Shown: in pieces, positions 24,269 to 38,300 of the stretch
Layout: every line of letters starts with the position of its first letter
How positions within the stretch are numbered: the first letter of the stretch is position 1
Program-made: the position numbers and the translations under genes
Notes under the pieces: model-generated
What the model saw: the letters and a program-made list of their open reading frames with translations, nothing else
Databases searched by the model: none
What the model was told of the DNA's origin: nothing
NCBI RefSeq assembly: GCF_001039355.2
Contig: NW_019775014.1
Location: 1-64,000, forward strand
Source: Lingula anatina
Taxonomy: Eukaryota > Brachiopoda > Lingulata > Lingulida > Lingulidae
DNA: 64,000 nucleotides
Direction of reading: 5' to 3'

Positions 24269-24294
24269 CGTGGAATTACGCGTCCTAAAGAGCG

Positions 24295-24367
24295 ATGAAA
24301 CCCAGTGGAATACTCGAGGGAGTTCTAGGTGTCATAACCCTGTGCTGTTTAGTGGAGTTAACAAAGG
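24295..24367 (+). CDS. THSD1: THSD1 homologue exon 1: signal peptide
   Basis: Twenty-four codons plus one base from ATG 24295 (context GCGATGA). Lys2 is followed by a hydrophobic stretch (ILEGVLGVITLCCLVEL) and then TKG, which is a typical secretory signal peptide; cleavage probably lies just before or at the Gly formed by the splice. The donor GTAAGT is a perfect match. The open frame continues 37 codons past the donor, but that part is intronic. Confidence 0.7.
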
Positions 24368-26201
24368 GTAAGTCACTTTGCCTTATGCAGCGAGCGGTAA
24401 TGTTTGCTGTTTACATGCATACGTATAACCCTGTGAATTGCTTGACAGCGTTGAACATGTACGTTTACCCGTGTGAGACCTAAGAGATAGAGAGGTCGTG
24501 ATATATAGTACTACGAACCAGTGTTAAGCCACAACAAGGGGACTTAACAGTTAAAGCCTGCGGGGCTCTCACCTTATGCTTCGTAGAGTACCTGACATAG
24601 TACGAGCAGGTGAGACAACTTAAAGCAGATGACGCCGACTGGGGACGCATTAAAAGTATAATTTCACGAGACAGCCAAGCTCATGATGATTACTTTGTTA
24701 AATTCCAAATTTGTAGAGGTTAACGGACTACATACAAGACATGGTGAAGCCCACTGTCCTGACAAGCTATTATGATGTATATCAAGTCGAGTGAAAAATG
24801 GGTTCAATCACGACGCGGTCTTGGCAGGACCGGTGTTTTTTAGGTGGAGGAGAAAGTTGAATATGTTACAAAAATTCGCTGACTAACCACAGATTAAGTA
24901 AGCCTGTAGAACACACGTTATATTGTCAGCTTTCGTGTATTAGCCCACTTTCAAATTGGTGTATATCACGATGTTCTAGTATAGTCCTCGGGAGCTTGAT
25001 AATTAGTTACCTGACCCGCACTTTCCACTTTCTCAACACGATGGACAGATGTCATTGTATAATATAGTGACGGCCCAGGTACTTATTTACACAATATGCA
25101 GTAGGTAGCTATAAGTAATGGAGTATCACGATACAACAGTCAGACTCACGGACGCAGAGCTCAGGTGTTTTAAAGTATATGATAAATGACCACACTTAGT
25201 CTGAGAGCCGGTCGAGATGCGCCGCATAGAACAACACACACACTCCGCAGGTGCCAAAACAGCGTGATACTTTTCTTTAAATCGACCTCGGGTCTGTCTG
25301 GAATAATAGTAATCTATCAGAATATGCCCTTCCTCGTAGTACCACCTATGGTCTTGACTGAAACTCACTGCATTTTGGCCAAGAATGAGTACTGTATTTT
25401 TCTCACATCAGTAGCTACGTATGTAATGGGAAATTTGGAGAGGAGACACCTTGGGAATCACACCCTTACTGCATCGTGTTACAATCTACGGTCTATTGCT
25501 GCATTGTATCAGAGAGTAAATATTATTTCGTTTTAGTGTGGTCCGAACTTTAGGGTGCAGGGTGGATATCGGTTGAAATCAACACTGACCATAAGCGGTG
25601 GTCATGGCTTTTAAACCAGAGGTCAAATGATACAGATTCCAACCATTGGTTGACAAATATTCATAAAGTTGTTCTGAGATTTCACATTGAATAAAACAGA
25701 ATAAAAACGCCCCAGCCCCCCCCAGCCCCCCTTCCCGGTTCGCCCTTATGTCATCAGTTCACGTTATTATTACGTTATTGCATTCTAAGCAGTAGGTGTA
25801 AATGAACGATCCATTATCTTAAGGTTTGCCTTCGCTTTTGATATCAAGATACACATTGTAATTGACCACCAGTGAACTATAATGGTTGTCTGATAAGACT
25901 GCTGGACACAGACGCTGGCTTGACCACCTGTTCAGGTATTGGGTCACGGTTAATCCCGGTGCAATGGTAATCCTCTTCCACCTTTGCCTTGCTTACAGTG
26001 TTAGGATAACAGTGAAAACATTGGTATATAAAGGAATCAACAAATTTGAGATGCATTACGATGTATATGATGCTATTACTAATGCCCTTGTGGCGCCGTG
26101 TTAGGAACGTTCTAAACACGCTTAGAGGGTGCGGGGAATGTTTTCTGTTACTGAGACTTAAAAAGGACATTTCTTACGTGATTATATGGTTTTTATGTAG
26201 A

Positions 26202-26237
<36 letters not shown>

Positions 26238-26328
26238 AAAACACGCAAAAGCACGGGAAATGTTTTCTGTTACTGACTTAAAAAGGACATTTCTTACGTG
26301 ATTATATGTTTTTTTTTAATGTAGACAG

Positions 26329-26365
<37 letters not shown>

Positions 26366-29300
26366 AAAACACGCAAACGCATAGCCTTGTGCCACATGTT
26401 TCAAAAACACGTTAATAGTGTTTGTTTATGCTGAACCCTCTGCATCATGCAGACGGCAACACTTCTTTTACATAAAGAAACCATTTTTTATTTATTCTGT
26501 CGGCCTCTCGAAGCCATACTTACGGTTGGTGATCAGGAATGCGTTGTATTTGCTTTTGATAAAACTTATAAAAGAACTCGAGTCTGGGATCGTATAATAA
26601 AACACCCGACATGAAAAGCGAAATACGAGTGCCACCTAGTCAATAAAATAAATGATCCCTAGCAAGGTTAAGTACTACTCTCAAAATGCTCATATTTTAC
26701 GTAGTATATTTATGGGACACTTTGTTCGCGGCCTTTCAGTGACTTTGTACACGGTTAACTCAAAACGCGCTGTGGCGTTTCACGCATGGGAGGAGCGTCT
26801 ATATGTTCCCCGACGTTGCCACTGAAACCGCGAGAACTCGGTTACTGCAAAAAGTGCAAGTTAAACATAGAAGCCAATTAAAAGTATGTACGGATGCTGA
26901 GTCCTGATTTTAACAAACCAGGGATGCGTAAAGTATGCATGGAACGGTCTTCGGGGGTTTTCTTTGAAATTTAGCGTAATACTAATTTATTGCTCTAAAG
27001 ACGTCACACCAATTTTTTTTTCATCTGAAATATTTGGTTGTAAGTGTTTCAGGTTTTGCAGAAACTTTAATATTATGCAATAATCCGAGAAAAACGTAGA
27101 TCAATGCCCATCATGTCTGGCGTGTTCTAAACCCGGATCCAGTACACTCACCCTGTGTTTGAGAGTTTACCGGGAACTAACCCATATCATCAGCATGACA
27201 CTCAGGGTGCCTCAAGTAGTTTTCAACGTGCAATCCACTTAACGAAGTGTTCTTCACATCCCCTCGCTTCCCGCTCACCTGAACGAAGAAAAAAGGCGGG
27301 CCAATATATGATAAACCTGGAGTAAATTATCTCTGGTAATTTTCAAGGTTCGCTCATTCGTATCATCATCTGCTCCTCATTGCGTAACACAACACAGGTA
27401 AATTACAGACGCTTATACAGGTAACACAGACGCTGTATATTAAACCCTTTCTCTGAGAGTAGAGTATAAAAGGCTTTCTATATGATAATTTCGCATTAGG
27501 GATGATAATCAACTAACTGGCATATTACCGGGTGACATTTTTACAACTGTGGTGAATTTACGATGTTTTGGTGAACGTGAGTTATCTCCGTGTAAATATG
27601 AAACAGGAGTGCTCAGGTCAGGCCGAACTGAGCAGATCCTATCCCTGGGTCTGAACAAGAGGATGGAGGAGGGGTTGGGGCAGACATAACCCACTGAAGA
27701 CTTATGTTCTGTTGGTCGACTTTCAACATCGCCTCTTCTACAGGTCCATACCCAGTAATACCGACGCGTAGTCCCTATCCACGGCTTCACATGGGTTTTA
27801 TGTAGTATAAAAATGGACAAAAGTGCGTTTTTATTTCCTTTTCTTCTATTTATTTTGTCAATGAGCACAATATTAAGGTAGATCTGTGTTGAAGAAGAGA
27901 AGAGCAGAGAGGGGGAGGCTATTTCATTAAAATGCAGCTCACTTTATCGCCCCCTTTAGATTAGATTTCAGCAAAATTTTCGAGATATTTTAATATTTCA
28001 ACTTCGGTGAAAAGCAAAGGTGCAAGGCCATGTAACTCTACAATGGCCAACAGAACACAGCGGCCTTGCAGCGTAGTCGCCAATAATGCTTCAAGAGAGC
28101 AAACATACGCCCTCACGATATGTCAACTTTATGGGACTTAACATCAAGTCCTGCAGGAAATCGATCGATCATAGATCGATACTCTTTATGTAAGATGTAG
28201 CTTAAAGATGTATGGCTCGACGTTGTCTCTCTCTCTGAACAAAGCTTAGCATCTCTGATTTTTAAGTAAATGTTAATGGTAAGAAAGGTCCTGATTACGT
28301 TGTGCTTCAAGATTTCGCTTCTCAGTGCACGTACATGTATTTAATGGAACATTTCATCGAATAGGTAGACCCCTTTGCACCTTTTACAGTTGGAATGACT
28401 TTGAGGGCAATCTGTCAGCTTCGTTTTAGGGTTGAATTCAGAGCTCTATCATTACCTAGGCTTGCATCCAGAACACTCGCGTACTTATAACATGCTGTTA
28501 GGTGTACTTATCTAAATAAGAACTTCCACGCGGCATTGAAACATTTCTCCATTACCCCCTGTTTCGATCTGTCACAGCTCGGTAATAACCTATTGTTACT
28601 TTCTTTGTGCTAGGGGGCCCTCCCCCACATTTCAAATGAACCATGTGGTCCGTTCAGGTCGATTGGCTGAACTAAGAGTCAGTGACTTTTCCAATATTAC
28701 AAAGCCCGCCAACAAAAAGCTAATAAGGTCATGTTAGTTAAAAGAGAACTCGGTGACTTCTAAGTGCAAGAAAGCCAGATTACAGAAAGTTAATGACAAG
28801 TTGGCTCAGAAGCGGGGGAAATGAAAAATATTCAAGGCCAAAGTATTTTATGAATGGTGCAAAATGAAATAAGTACAGCTTGTAACTAGGGACAAATCGG
28901 ACTGTGTAATATTTTAATTCAGTACGTCTGTTGCTATATATTACCATTAGAAGGTTGTATAGCACACAATGTGTTCCGTGCTGATGTGCCGAATACCCTT
29001 GAACAAGACCATGTTCGTTCCATGGTGAGAACCAACACAGAATGAGCGGGTATTGTTACACATAATTTAAAATAATAACACCCGTTAGGGCCTACGTTGA
29101 CACGCGTAAAAGCTGTCACTAGAATGAAAAAACATGACGTTTATGTTTTTTTTAAATAAAAATGGCTCCGGGGAATTAATTATGGTGATTGAAAAGCAAA
29201 GTACGCTTCTCTGCCGCAGGGCAAGAGGTGTCAATCTTCAAAGAGAACGTTGGTGATTTCTGTGGTACACGTACGTTCTCGAGTGTGAGTAGTACGTTTC

Positions 29301-32300
29301 ATGATAAAAGTCTGTGCTCCTGAGGTAAGCCGAGTATATAGGCTCTATATTCCTTTTAACTCATGTGAATTGGGAGCAGCAGACTTGTCTCGTATATGAC
29401 GTGGTTTCCTTCATCGCGATTCCAGTCAAGAAAAGAAAAAATTAAGTTGGAGAAAAGATGGATTGGTGATTTATTAATGAAGGAAAATTATACGAGGACA
29501 AATTAGGGTCTCGTTCATTGTGTTTGTTCCTGGGTCCGATGGACCGAGCACATTGATAATTTTACCTAAACATCAGTTACGTAAACGTCAAGATTACGAA
29601 ATGGGGCGTATAACACTAATCCCCCCTGTAATAATCAATGTAGCAATAACTTAATCCGAAGTAGCCCGCCCTTAACATTAGCGTTTTTCCTCGTTTGCCA
29701 TTTTGATCTTTACCTTCTAAATTACATCATTAGCATTTGATTGTAGTGATGAAATATGCCTCACAGTAAGCCCATTGGTGATTCACTTTTACCGTAATCG
29801 TAATCGGAATGAGATAATGATAAGGCCCCCAAAATAATGACCTCGTTCGAATTTATATCGACGCATCATCGCTGACAATAAACCATGATGATAAGAACAC
29901 TTAAATTTGGAGTGGAAACTTAATAAAAAGTTAGCGCGCATTGTATTATAAGATATTGACGTAGGTGTACATAGGAGCTCATGGTGACGACGGACCGAAT
30001 GTGAAGTTATAAAATGAAAAAGGCAGTTTAAATGAAATCGATGCATGAGGCGCGTCAAGTCCGATACACTGGCTTTGAAGTGCGCGTGACACGTGCCCTC
30101 AACGCGATGCTTGGCCACGCTCCCCGACCCGGCTCAAGTCTCAAGACCAATTTTGTCAACGGAAAAAAGGAAAGAAAGAAAGAAACAACAGCAGAAGTAA
30201 AATCCATATTTCTGCACGTAAAACACACACACTCGCGTGCGTGCACACACACACACCTGTTTAGACGTCTAGACGTGCATCTCCAGAGAAAGGAAAATAC
30301 GTTTTATGATTAAGGATGGCGTAACAACTAATTGCATATATAGGAACATATCTTCAAAATTTATAAGAAACTGATGTATAACAGTGGAACTGATTCTTCG
30401 AAGTAAAAAAAAAGACCCGTTCAGCTGTGAGAACGATTACTTTGTCGTTTATTGAAGTTTCAAACTACGTCCAATTTGCTTGGCATATCAGGTCTAAGTA
30501 AGCAGTTTTTGTTAAGTGGCTCATTCCGTCGATAAAGGTAACTACTGAGTGCAGTGAATCGTGGTCTCCAGCTAAAACCTACAGCTGTTTTTCTATTCGT
30601 GGTCATTTTATACTTGATTAGGGTGAAATCAGGCCACTAAGAAGCTAGCCGGAGGTTGCGTCACATACTTAGCCTGACTTGGCTGCGACAAGCGACTTTC
30701 CCATTAATTCTGTGCTTGCTCGACTTAACCAACTAAGCCTCCAAACTTAAAGGAAGAAACAGTTCAAATGCGGGCAAATATTGAAAACTGAGCTTTTTTA
30801 CAGGTTCTTCCAGATGCATGAGTTTTATTGACATGCAGCGATTTCTTCTTAATCGATAGGTGTTACTTTAACTTAGTAAGTTGTATTGCCAGACCAATCG
30901 AATTTTGATAACAATATTTTTGCCCATTTGATTAAGCCGTGTAAATAAGTGGCATCGCTCTCTTTTAGCGAGGTCAACTCGGTATACTTTGTCCGACTTT
31001 GTTCCACGCAAAATAGGGGTCACCAAAAAGCGCGAATAAATACGCCGAAACAAAACATTGATGTATTGTTGCTTGCCGTGCTTTTCAATCACAATCAAAA
31101 AGGTTCTGGCTTTGATATTCAAACCCTTGGCGTATTTGGACTTACTTTGCCTTTGTGGACTGAGAAAAATCTGTCAACTCCATTGAGGTATTGTTCGTAA
31201 AATCACAGGTGTTTGAATGGCTGGCTGTGGCTGACTTTTGTGGACAAACTAGTGATAGGTTTCAAATCGCTCGTGATGGAGAGGCCCCAGAGTGGACAGG
31301 GTACAAATAAAACATGGCGTTTGGTTGGATTTAGCGGAGGGCTCATGTTCGGGGTGAAACACCTGACGCGGTGGGAAAGTCAAACGAAGGAGATAGAAAA
31401 AAAAAATCGATGGAAGTTGAGATTTATGTTCATTTCAAGGACGTGATAAATGACACAGACAGTAGCAGGAGGAAGATAGGCCTATATCAAATTTGTCAGC
31501 GTCACGCCCACTAGTAGTCCAATATAAAAAGCAAAATTGTTCTTGTCACTGAATATGCCCTGCTTGCAGATAGTCAAAAACTTACAGGTAAAACTAATAA
31601 ACTAAGACATGGGTTGATTTACTAATAAATCAGTTATTTGCTGAAAAAGCTGATGGAATACAGTTTTGACATTGCCGCAGGGAACCCGTCGGGCAGGTTG
31701 AAGGTTTTCCAACTAGAAAAGGGAGGGGTGGATCGTAGCGACTTGACAAACCCCCAGATAGGCCGTCCTAACTCGAGTGACAAGTGGGCAATATAAGAAG
31801 TGCCTTGGCAGAAATCATATCGTTTGACAGCGTTTTCAACAAGCCTCTCTTCTGCTTAAACCCGACATCTAAGCCAGATTATCACAAAATTTCAACAATT
31901 ATCTTAATCCCCCTTTTCAGTTTTTCTTCTACCTGCAAAGAGACTGTCAAGTTTGAAGTGTTTGAGAGCTACTCATAAATCACACTGTCTTCTGTAACAG
32001 ACTAGGTGACTCGCATTCTATGTGGTCGTTGTTGAAGATCTCAAATCAAGTTTAATGAGAATTGAATCGCCCTTAATGATTTTTCAACGTGCTCTTAATA
32101 CAGCAGCGGGGGTTCTATTATTATAGGAATTCAATTATACGTGGGTCCTTCATGATGCTATTTCGTATTTCATGATACTCTTTCCTTCTGTTCACCCCCA
32201 ATGATTAGGCGATTGATGCGGGCGCACGTTTTGTAAGCTTTAAACCTTTTAAGTTTTCTATAACTAAACATGTCTTTAACTACGGAACTGAATTCCAACG

Positions 32301-35300
32301 AAGACAATAAACCGTCTTTTTCCACCGTAGCCAAACTTAATTGTGAACTCTCTGAACGCCCTCAGCTCAATAACTACGCGCTATCAGCTTATACCACCAA
32401 TAAAATAACGTCTAGGTCTTCAAAGCTTCTCATCAGCGGGGTGTTTTTTAAGTGTTTTCAGCACCTCAAACCTGTCACGTTATCGAGTCTTTACGGAGGA
32501 TAATTATCTTCAAGGACCAAAACTTGTACTGCTCGACACCGAGGCTGTTTAGTGTTGTGACGTCATGGTGCGTTACGTCACATCTTGTTACTTGGGAGGC
32601 CCGTCGTAAGTAAGGTTGTTTTACAGTACTCTAATCCAAGAACCCCCGGACATTTAAAAAAAGAACCTTATCGCTAATCCTGGTGGAGTGTTTTATAATA
32701 TTTGTTCAAGACAAATGCGAAAGGCATTGAAAAAAGATTGAGAAACGCTTCTAGAATCGACCAAAATGAAAAACAAACAGAGTAAAGATCATATTCTTAG
32801 ATATCGCTGCACTTTAAATTATCTTTAAATTGGTAAAATAAATATGAGTATTTGTTTCAACAATTTAGAGATTTTTGGTAGCACTTTGCTGCGTTGCCTA
32901 ACGATTTCTTTTGGTCTATTTAGTTCTTCCGTTACCATCGTGTTTTAAATGCTTTAAGTCTTTGTGATGGTTGTCTAGTGACCTTCCTGAAAGGACTGTT
33001 ATTGATATACCAAGGAGAAAAAAGCACAAATTCGGTATGTCGTCGTGCGTGTGTGTACGTCTCTTGCATTTAACAATCACAAAAAGGATAGAGGAAAAAG
33101 AAACTGAAGTCTTTCCCATCTCCCGGTGGCCGTGTCACTCCTCCGTAACATTATTACAGCAAGTGCTCGAATTTATCCACAGACAGTCGGTGTTATGTAT
33201 CTTTAGAAAGCCGACCAATGTTTTCTTATCTGTCTCTAAATAATCTAATTCAAGTACGGAAGATAACCCGTGATAACCCTGCCTTGGTGGCAGGAACCAT
33301 CCCCGTGAAGCATCCAGTATGCGTAAGTAGTGAGTGACAGGTACACCCTGAATTTCCAGGCATATTTATTGGGCACGGGTCGGCAATCGAACAATGTCGT
33401 TTTGCAGCTCTCCCCTCTCTATACCAGCTTGCACCTGCGAGACTTAAAAAGTGAAGAGTCATCGAAATGACGCTGAACCTCGGGGTGGACGGCCAGAAAC
33501 GACAAGAAATTTGACGCTGACGTTCGACTGTGTGTAAAGGCAGTTTTGTCAATCAACGAAGGTGAACTGAATGACAATGAATAATGGATTAGATATAAAG
33601 GGGTGGAAATTTTACTTGAGTACAGTCCATGTGCTCAGTGCACTCCTGTCTGTTTATTACCTTGATAAAAAGCTGTTAATAACCTTGATAAAAAAAGACT
33701 CCCATGAAACTACCCACGACTAGGGAGAAGAATAAATGACAACTTGGGCGCTCCTAAATATCAATGCTTAAAAAAAAAAGGAAACCGCATGTTCTGTCGT
33801 GGCCAGCAGGGTGGAAGGCTTGTCTACGTGCTTCGGAACGCTTAAAACCATCCTCTCGCCTCAGGATGCGGGAGGGGGGAGAGTTTGATTAAGTTCGTCT
33901 TCTGAAGAGCATATTAGTACAGTCGCTGGTGCACTTCGTGAATACTTCAACTTGACAGTCGTAAACGGACCTTAAAGTTGAGTAAAAAAAAAACTACTGG
34001 CGTGAATCCTTGTTTTACAAGTTACCGGAACAATTACATCCATTCTGTGATTTTCAGCATTTTATGGTGCACAACGATGATGCACAAGGGTCGCGACTAA
34101 GGTTAGAACCCGCATTGTGTCTTTTTACAGTAAATGTTTCAAACTACACGAACATGAGTCATGAAAGATATACATATGGCAGCCTTTAACCCTTATTACC
34201 CCTTCCAGTTGGTTGACTTTCAAACCTGCCAGAAAACGCTCGGCCTGTCTCGGAAAATAATGCTGCGACACACAACGCATTTACCACCGTAAATGGAAGG
34301 AATTAATCCCCCATCTTTAAAAATTTATATATGAAAATGATGTGGCAGCCAGCAGCGCACCAACTGATAGAGCGCTTCGACAATGAGGTGGCACCGAGGT
34401 CGAGATCTGTTGAAAAGACCCTAATGTGCCTTCCTTCTGTAATGACTGACACAGCTATTAGCCCGAGTAACCTTTACTTTTTTCGCCATTAACTACACCA
34501 GGCGACGTTCTAATGCACGTAAAGCTTCAGCAAGTCATGACAAAGACAACAAAACGTGTGCAGAATGGGTAATGCCGACCCGTTTGTGCATTTTCAGGTT
34601 TTTAGAGTTGAACACAGAATGGCAATATATTTTATTCTTTTGCATTAACGGGTTCATCGTCTGCTTTTCACAAAAATAATGTTTAGAATGAAATGACTAA
34701 CGCGATAACCATGTAAGTTTTATGACATATTTTTAGGAAGTTGCATGAGTACATTCGTTGAATATTTCTGAACAACAAAGTTCTTTCTCTCTGATTGAGA
34801 ATAACGACCCATGGGAATCAACATTATAAACGCGTGCAATGATAGACTTAATCAGAGATCCAGGGCACAAAAAAACTTCGCAACCCGGCCTCTCTATAGA
34901 TAACTCGAACGATTCGCGAAGCACATTCAACAGATTTTATCCTCATAATTCGCTTTCCGTAATCATCCTCCATTGTATTACATGAGTGAAAACATGTAGA
35001 ATGAACAGGAACGCACGTCCGACTCCTCGGTTTACACTCATGAATTAATTCCATGATACCTTTGAAGTTCCTAGTTTTTCGGAAGTCGCAGCGTTCGTCC
35101 CTTGAGAAGGGGGTCGTAATGGCTACCTTGATTAATTTCTGTTCCATAATTCTATAGATTATACAACATCCACCGTTTACATGTGTTTGAGGGTTTCACA
35201 TTGGTAACCAAATATAATACAAAGTCATAATGGTGACTTAATGATAGACCTATATACTGAATCTAAACATGTAATCCAAGTATTTTTTCGATTGTCCTTT

Positions 35301-38300
35301 GTCGTTTATAATAATAATAATAATAATAATAATGCTTATTATTATTATTGTTATCATTATTGAGCACGAATATCTGTTGTCTCTCTACACTACGTTTTGC
35401 ATATAAGCGCAATAACAATGCACTGAATACTATATACTACAATTATAGTGTGTATAACCTAATGGAAATTGGAAAGATTTATAGCGCAATAACAATGTAC
35501 GTATTCTCTGATGAGACCTTGTCGAAGTTGCATACCCCTGGCTTACAAAGATAAACTTTCCTGATCTATGGCTAATGTTTCTGCTTCAAGTCTTCCGCCA
35601 TTTCCACACGGCCATCCTGAGTTTCAGAGATTCCTGGAAACTGATCTCTATAAGTAATAGCACTGGGCACGGCAAAACCATGCTCACAATGGAAACTATG
35701 TCCCAGTAACTTCTCATACGCAGGGTGCACCTGGATATCATTTCATCGGGAACGGTTCCGATCCTTGATCCCCTCGCTCTGCACAGTACGTTCATCCAAC
35801 CTCTATCTAAAGTGTAAACTGTCCCATTTCTGGTAATGAGTAATGTTTCTGATAGCCCGTATCGACACCAATGTCTGATCTGTGTTCTCGCTGTGCCGCT
35901 ATGATATCGGGCGGCATCTATCTGACTCCTACGACAGATACTGTGGCACCCAGGACCGTGTCCGCAGACTGATAAACGGTGAGAAAGCGAATTACAATCT
36001 TCCGTATAAATCCCTAGGTTGATCTTCGGGGATTTCTTAAGTTAACGCTAGCTTCATTTTCATGACATATGTATACAATTAAATTATGAAATTAAAAAAT
36101 AAATAAAAATATATGAAGGTCTGAAATTGCCGCTAAGACAAACCTGCATTTGTCAGATATGATATGGTAAAATGAAAACAAACAAACAAACAATCATTGA
36201 CGAATGGTACAGAAAACGGATGGTGAAAATATGAAGTATATAATACCTACGCATTTTGTAGCCAGAATCCTCTCACGAACGTACGAAACAAACGGGATAA
36301 CAATTCTGTCAGAATAAATCACCCAAATTAACCCATTAAAGAACAGGGCACGACTTTGAAATAAAACGTTAGTTGGGATGCTTTTGACCCGCGCGGTTTG
36401 CAGATTAATTCATCAACTTGCCCAATAAATGCCACAAACTCTCAACAGTCCTTTTGTGTAAGGACTTGAAAGAAAGTTGGAATGAAATTTATGTTAATAT
36501 TGTCAATTTCTCACTTGAGGGTCAAGTAGTACTCAACATCTAATGTTAGAATAATCGTGCATCGTCCTGATACCTTTCATGCAGAAAATATTGGGGGCCG
36601 ACAAAAATATACACGTGTCTCGTGTCATTTAAATACCACTGTATGTGTAATTTTTGTAAAGAGTCTATTCACAGTTAATCTAGGTCATTCTATCCCGTCT
36701 TTAGGAGTGTCATTAAGCCAAACTGTTTGTAAATAGCAAACTTATGAAAATTTCATCGTTGTCAGCGAGACTACGTCGACAGAAATGTTTCTATTCACCA
36801 TCTTGGGTTTAAATAGGTGCGATAACATGGCAGAGGATATATGAAGACAAATGTGATTATAAAAATCTCCGTTTCTTTTCTGAACGAGGGAACTGATAAA
36901 GTTGACACTTTTTACTTTATTAAAACACGTGTCGTGCTGTGAAACGTAATAGAGGTAGAAAGGGAGACTCGTATCCATTACAATTTGACTTTAAAACACT
37001 GAAACAAAAAAAGGGGAAGAAATAGCTATTTTTTACGCGATAAAGGTCGAGGGGAGGATCGTTAACCTGTTTTCAAAATGATCAGCAGTAGGGCCTAAAT
37101 CCAAAATAAACAATAACACACCCTGGGTTAAAGATATTGGTGAAAACGGCAAATGTTAATGATTGAGGTGTTTCAGTAATATCTTGAACTCTGTGCACGC
37201 GTTTCCGACCTGATCTGAACTTTGTGGCGTAATGTCTGGCCAGACACAGATTTATTAATAGCCAGTGGACATTTAGCAGGTGCCCCGACTGGACATCAAG
37301 TGGCCAAGAGTTAATGAGGCATGTGATTATGATTATTTTTGAAGTGTGCCCAGTCTGTAAGCAGTAGACGAGCTGTCAAAATAAATTTGGCGTATCAGTA
37401 GTGAGGTGATATAAGAGCGATAAGTCAATTAGGCTTGATAACATTGAGGTAGGCGATTTGCCCCATGGGATTGGGGGGGGGGGGCATTTGTACAAAAATA
37501 CCTAGACAAAACATTTTAAGAGGGATTGGAAAAGCAAATGTATCAGCAATTGTCGGATCTCACTTCTTAGAATTAAAAATTGTATGAGAATTTCAGAAAG
37601 TGAATAAGTAATACTGCAAACTGAAGCTTATTGCACAACAGTTTCTGCCACTGGGGACAAAGATATAATCAGAATTCAACCTGTGTGGTTTTTATCAAAG
37701 TAGACGATTTAAATGCAGGTTCTCTGTGTTTCCTCTCATGAAAAGCTGCACATTTTCAAACAATATTATCAGATTAAATTGAAACATCTTTGGATAATAC
37801 TGAACAATTACTCACTGACTAATCAATCAATCATTCCAGAACAGGTCACAATCTGAATAAAAAAGTCAAAACACCAATACCTTCCAGTTTCTAAGAATGT
37901 TTTACACAATGAACTTGTGAATCACAGAAAAGTCACTGAAGGATTATACCAAGAATGATCTAGGAAATATAGGAAGTATATCTAAGTGGTGGTGTGTCAA
38001 AAGGAATCCATCACAGCATCAATCTTGTCAGTATTGGTTGGTACCCTGGGATTCAATGACTTTTGGAAACTCGCTTCTGTTATCAGCAAGTCTCTGTTGT
38101 TTCAAGTTACTGGATACTAGAAGTGGTAGAGACATGTGGAAAACATAGATGAGTTTCTAGTATCCCCCAAAACTCAGAGAAACAGCGCTTTCAATCATTG
38201 AATACTGGAAAATAGTACCCTCTACCAGGGTCACAGATAATAATGTGCAAATTTCTCTAACACAATGTAGAAAATTATCATCATTTAACTAGAGACATAT

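Larger units (their letters stand above)
24368..37500. other. THSD1 intron 1, CpG-normal left part
   Basis: The first 13 kb of the intron. CpG is frequent (34 counted in 35041-36000). It contains a tandem repeat with CT arrays at 26132-26381, two weak tRNA-like segments (33375-33435 minus, 34343-34412 plus), an ATA/TTA hairpin at 35308-35350, and many unsupported short frames. No internal coding exon was recognised. Confidence 0.5.

Noticed and set aside
27509-27868. 119-codon minus-strand frame with a GDVES string, reminiscent of 2A-like leaders of some retrotransposons
   Set aside because: The following residues do not fit the NPGP motif and no reverse transcriptase remains nearby; five residues are too little.
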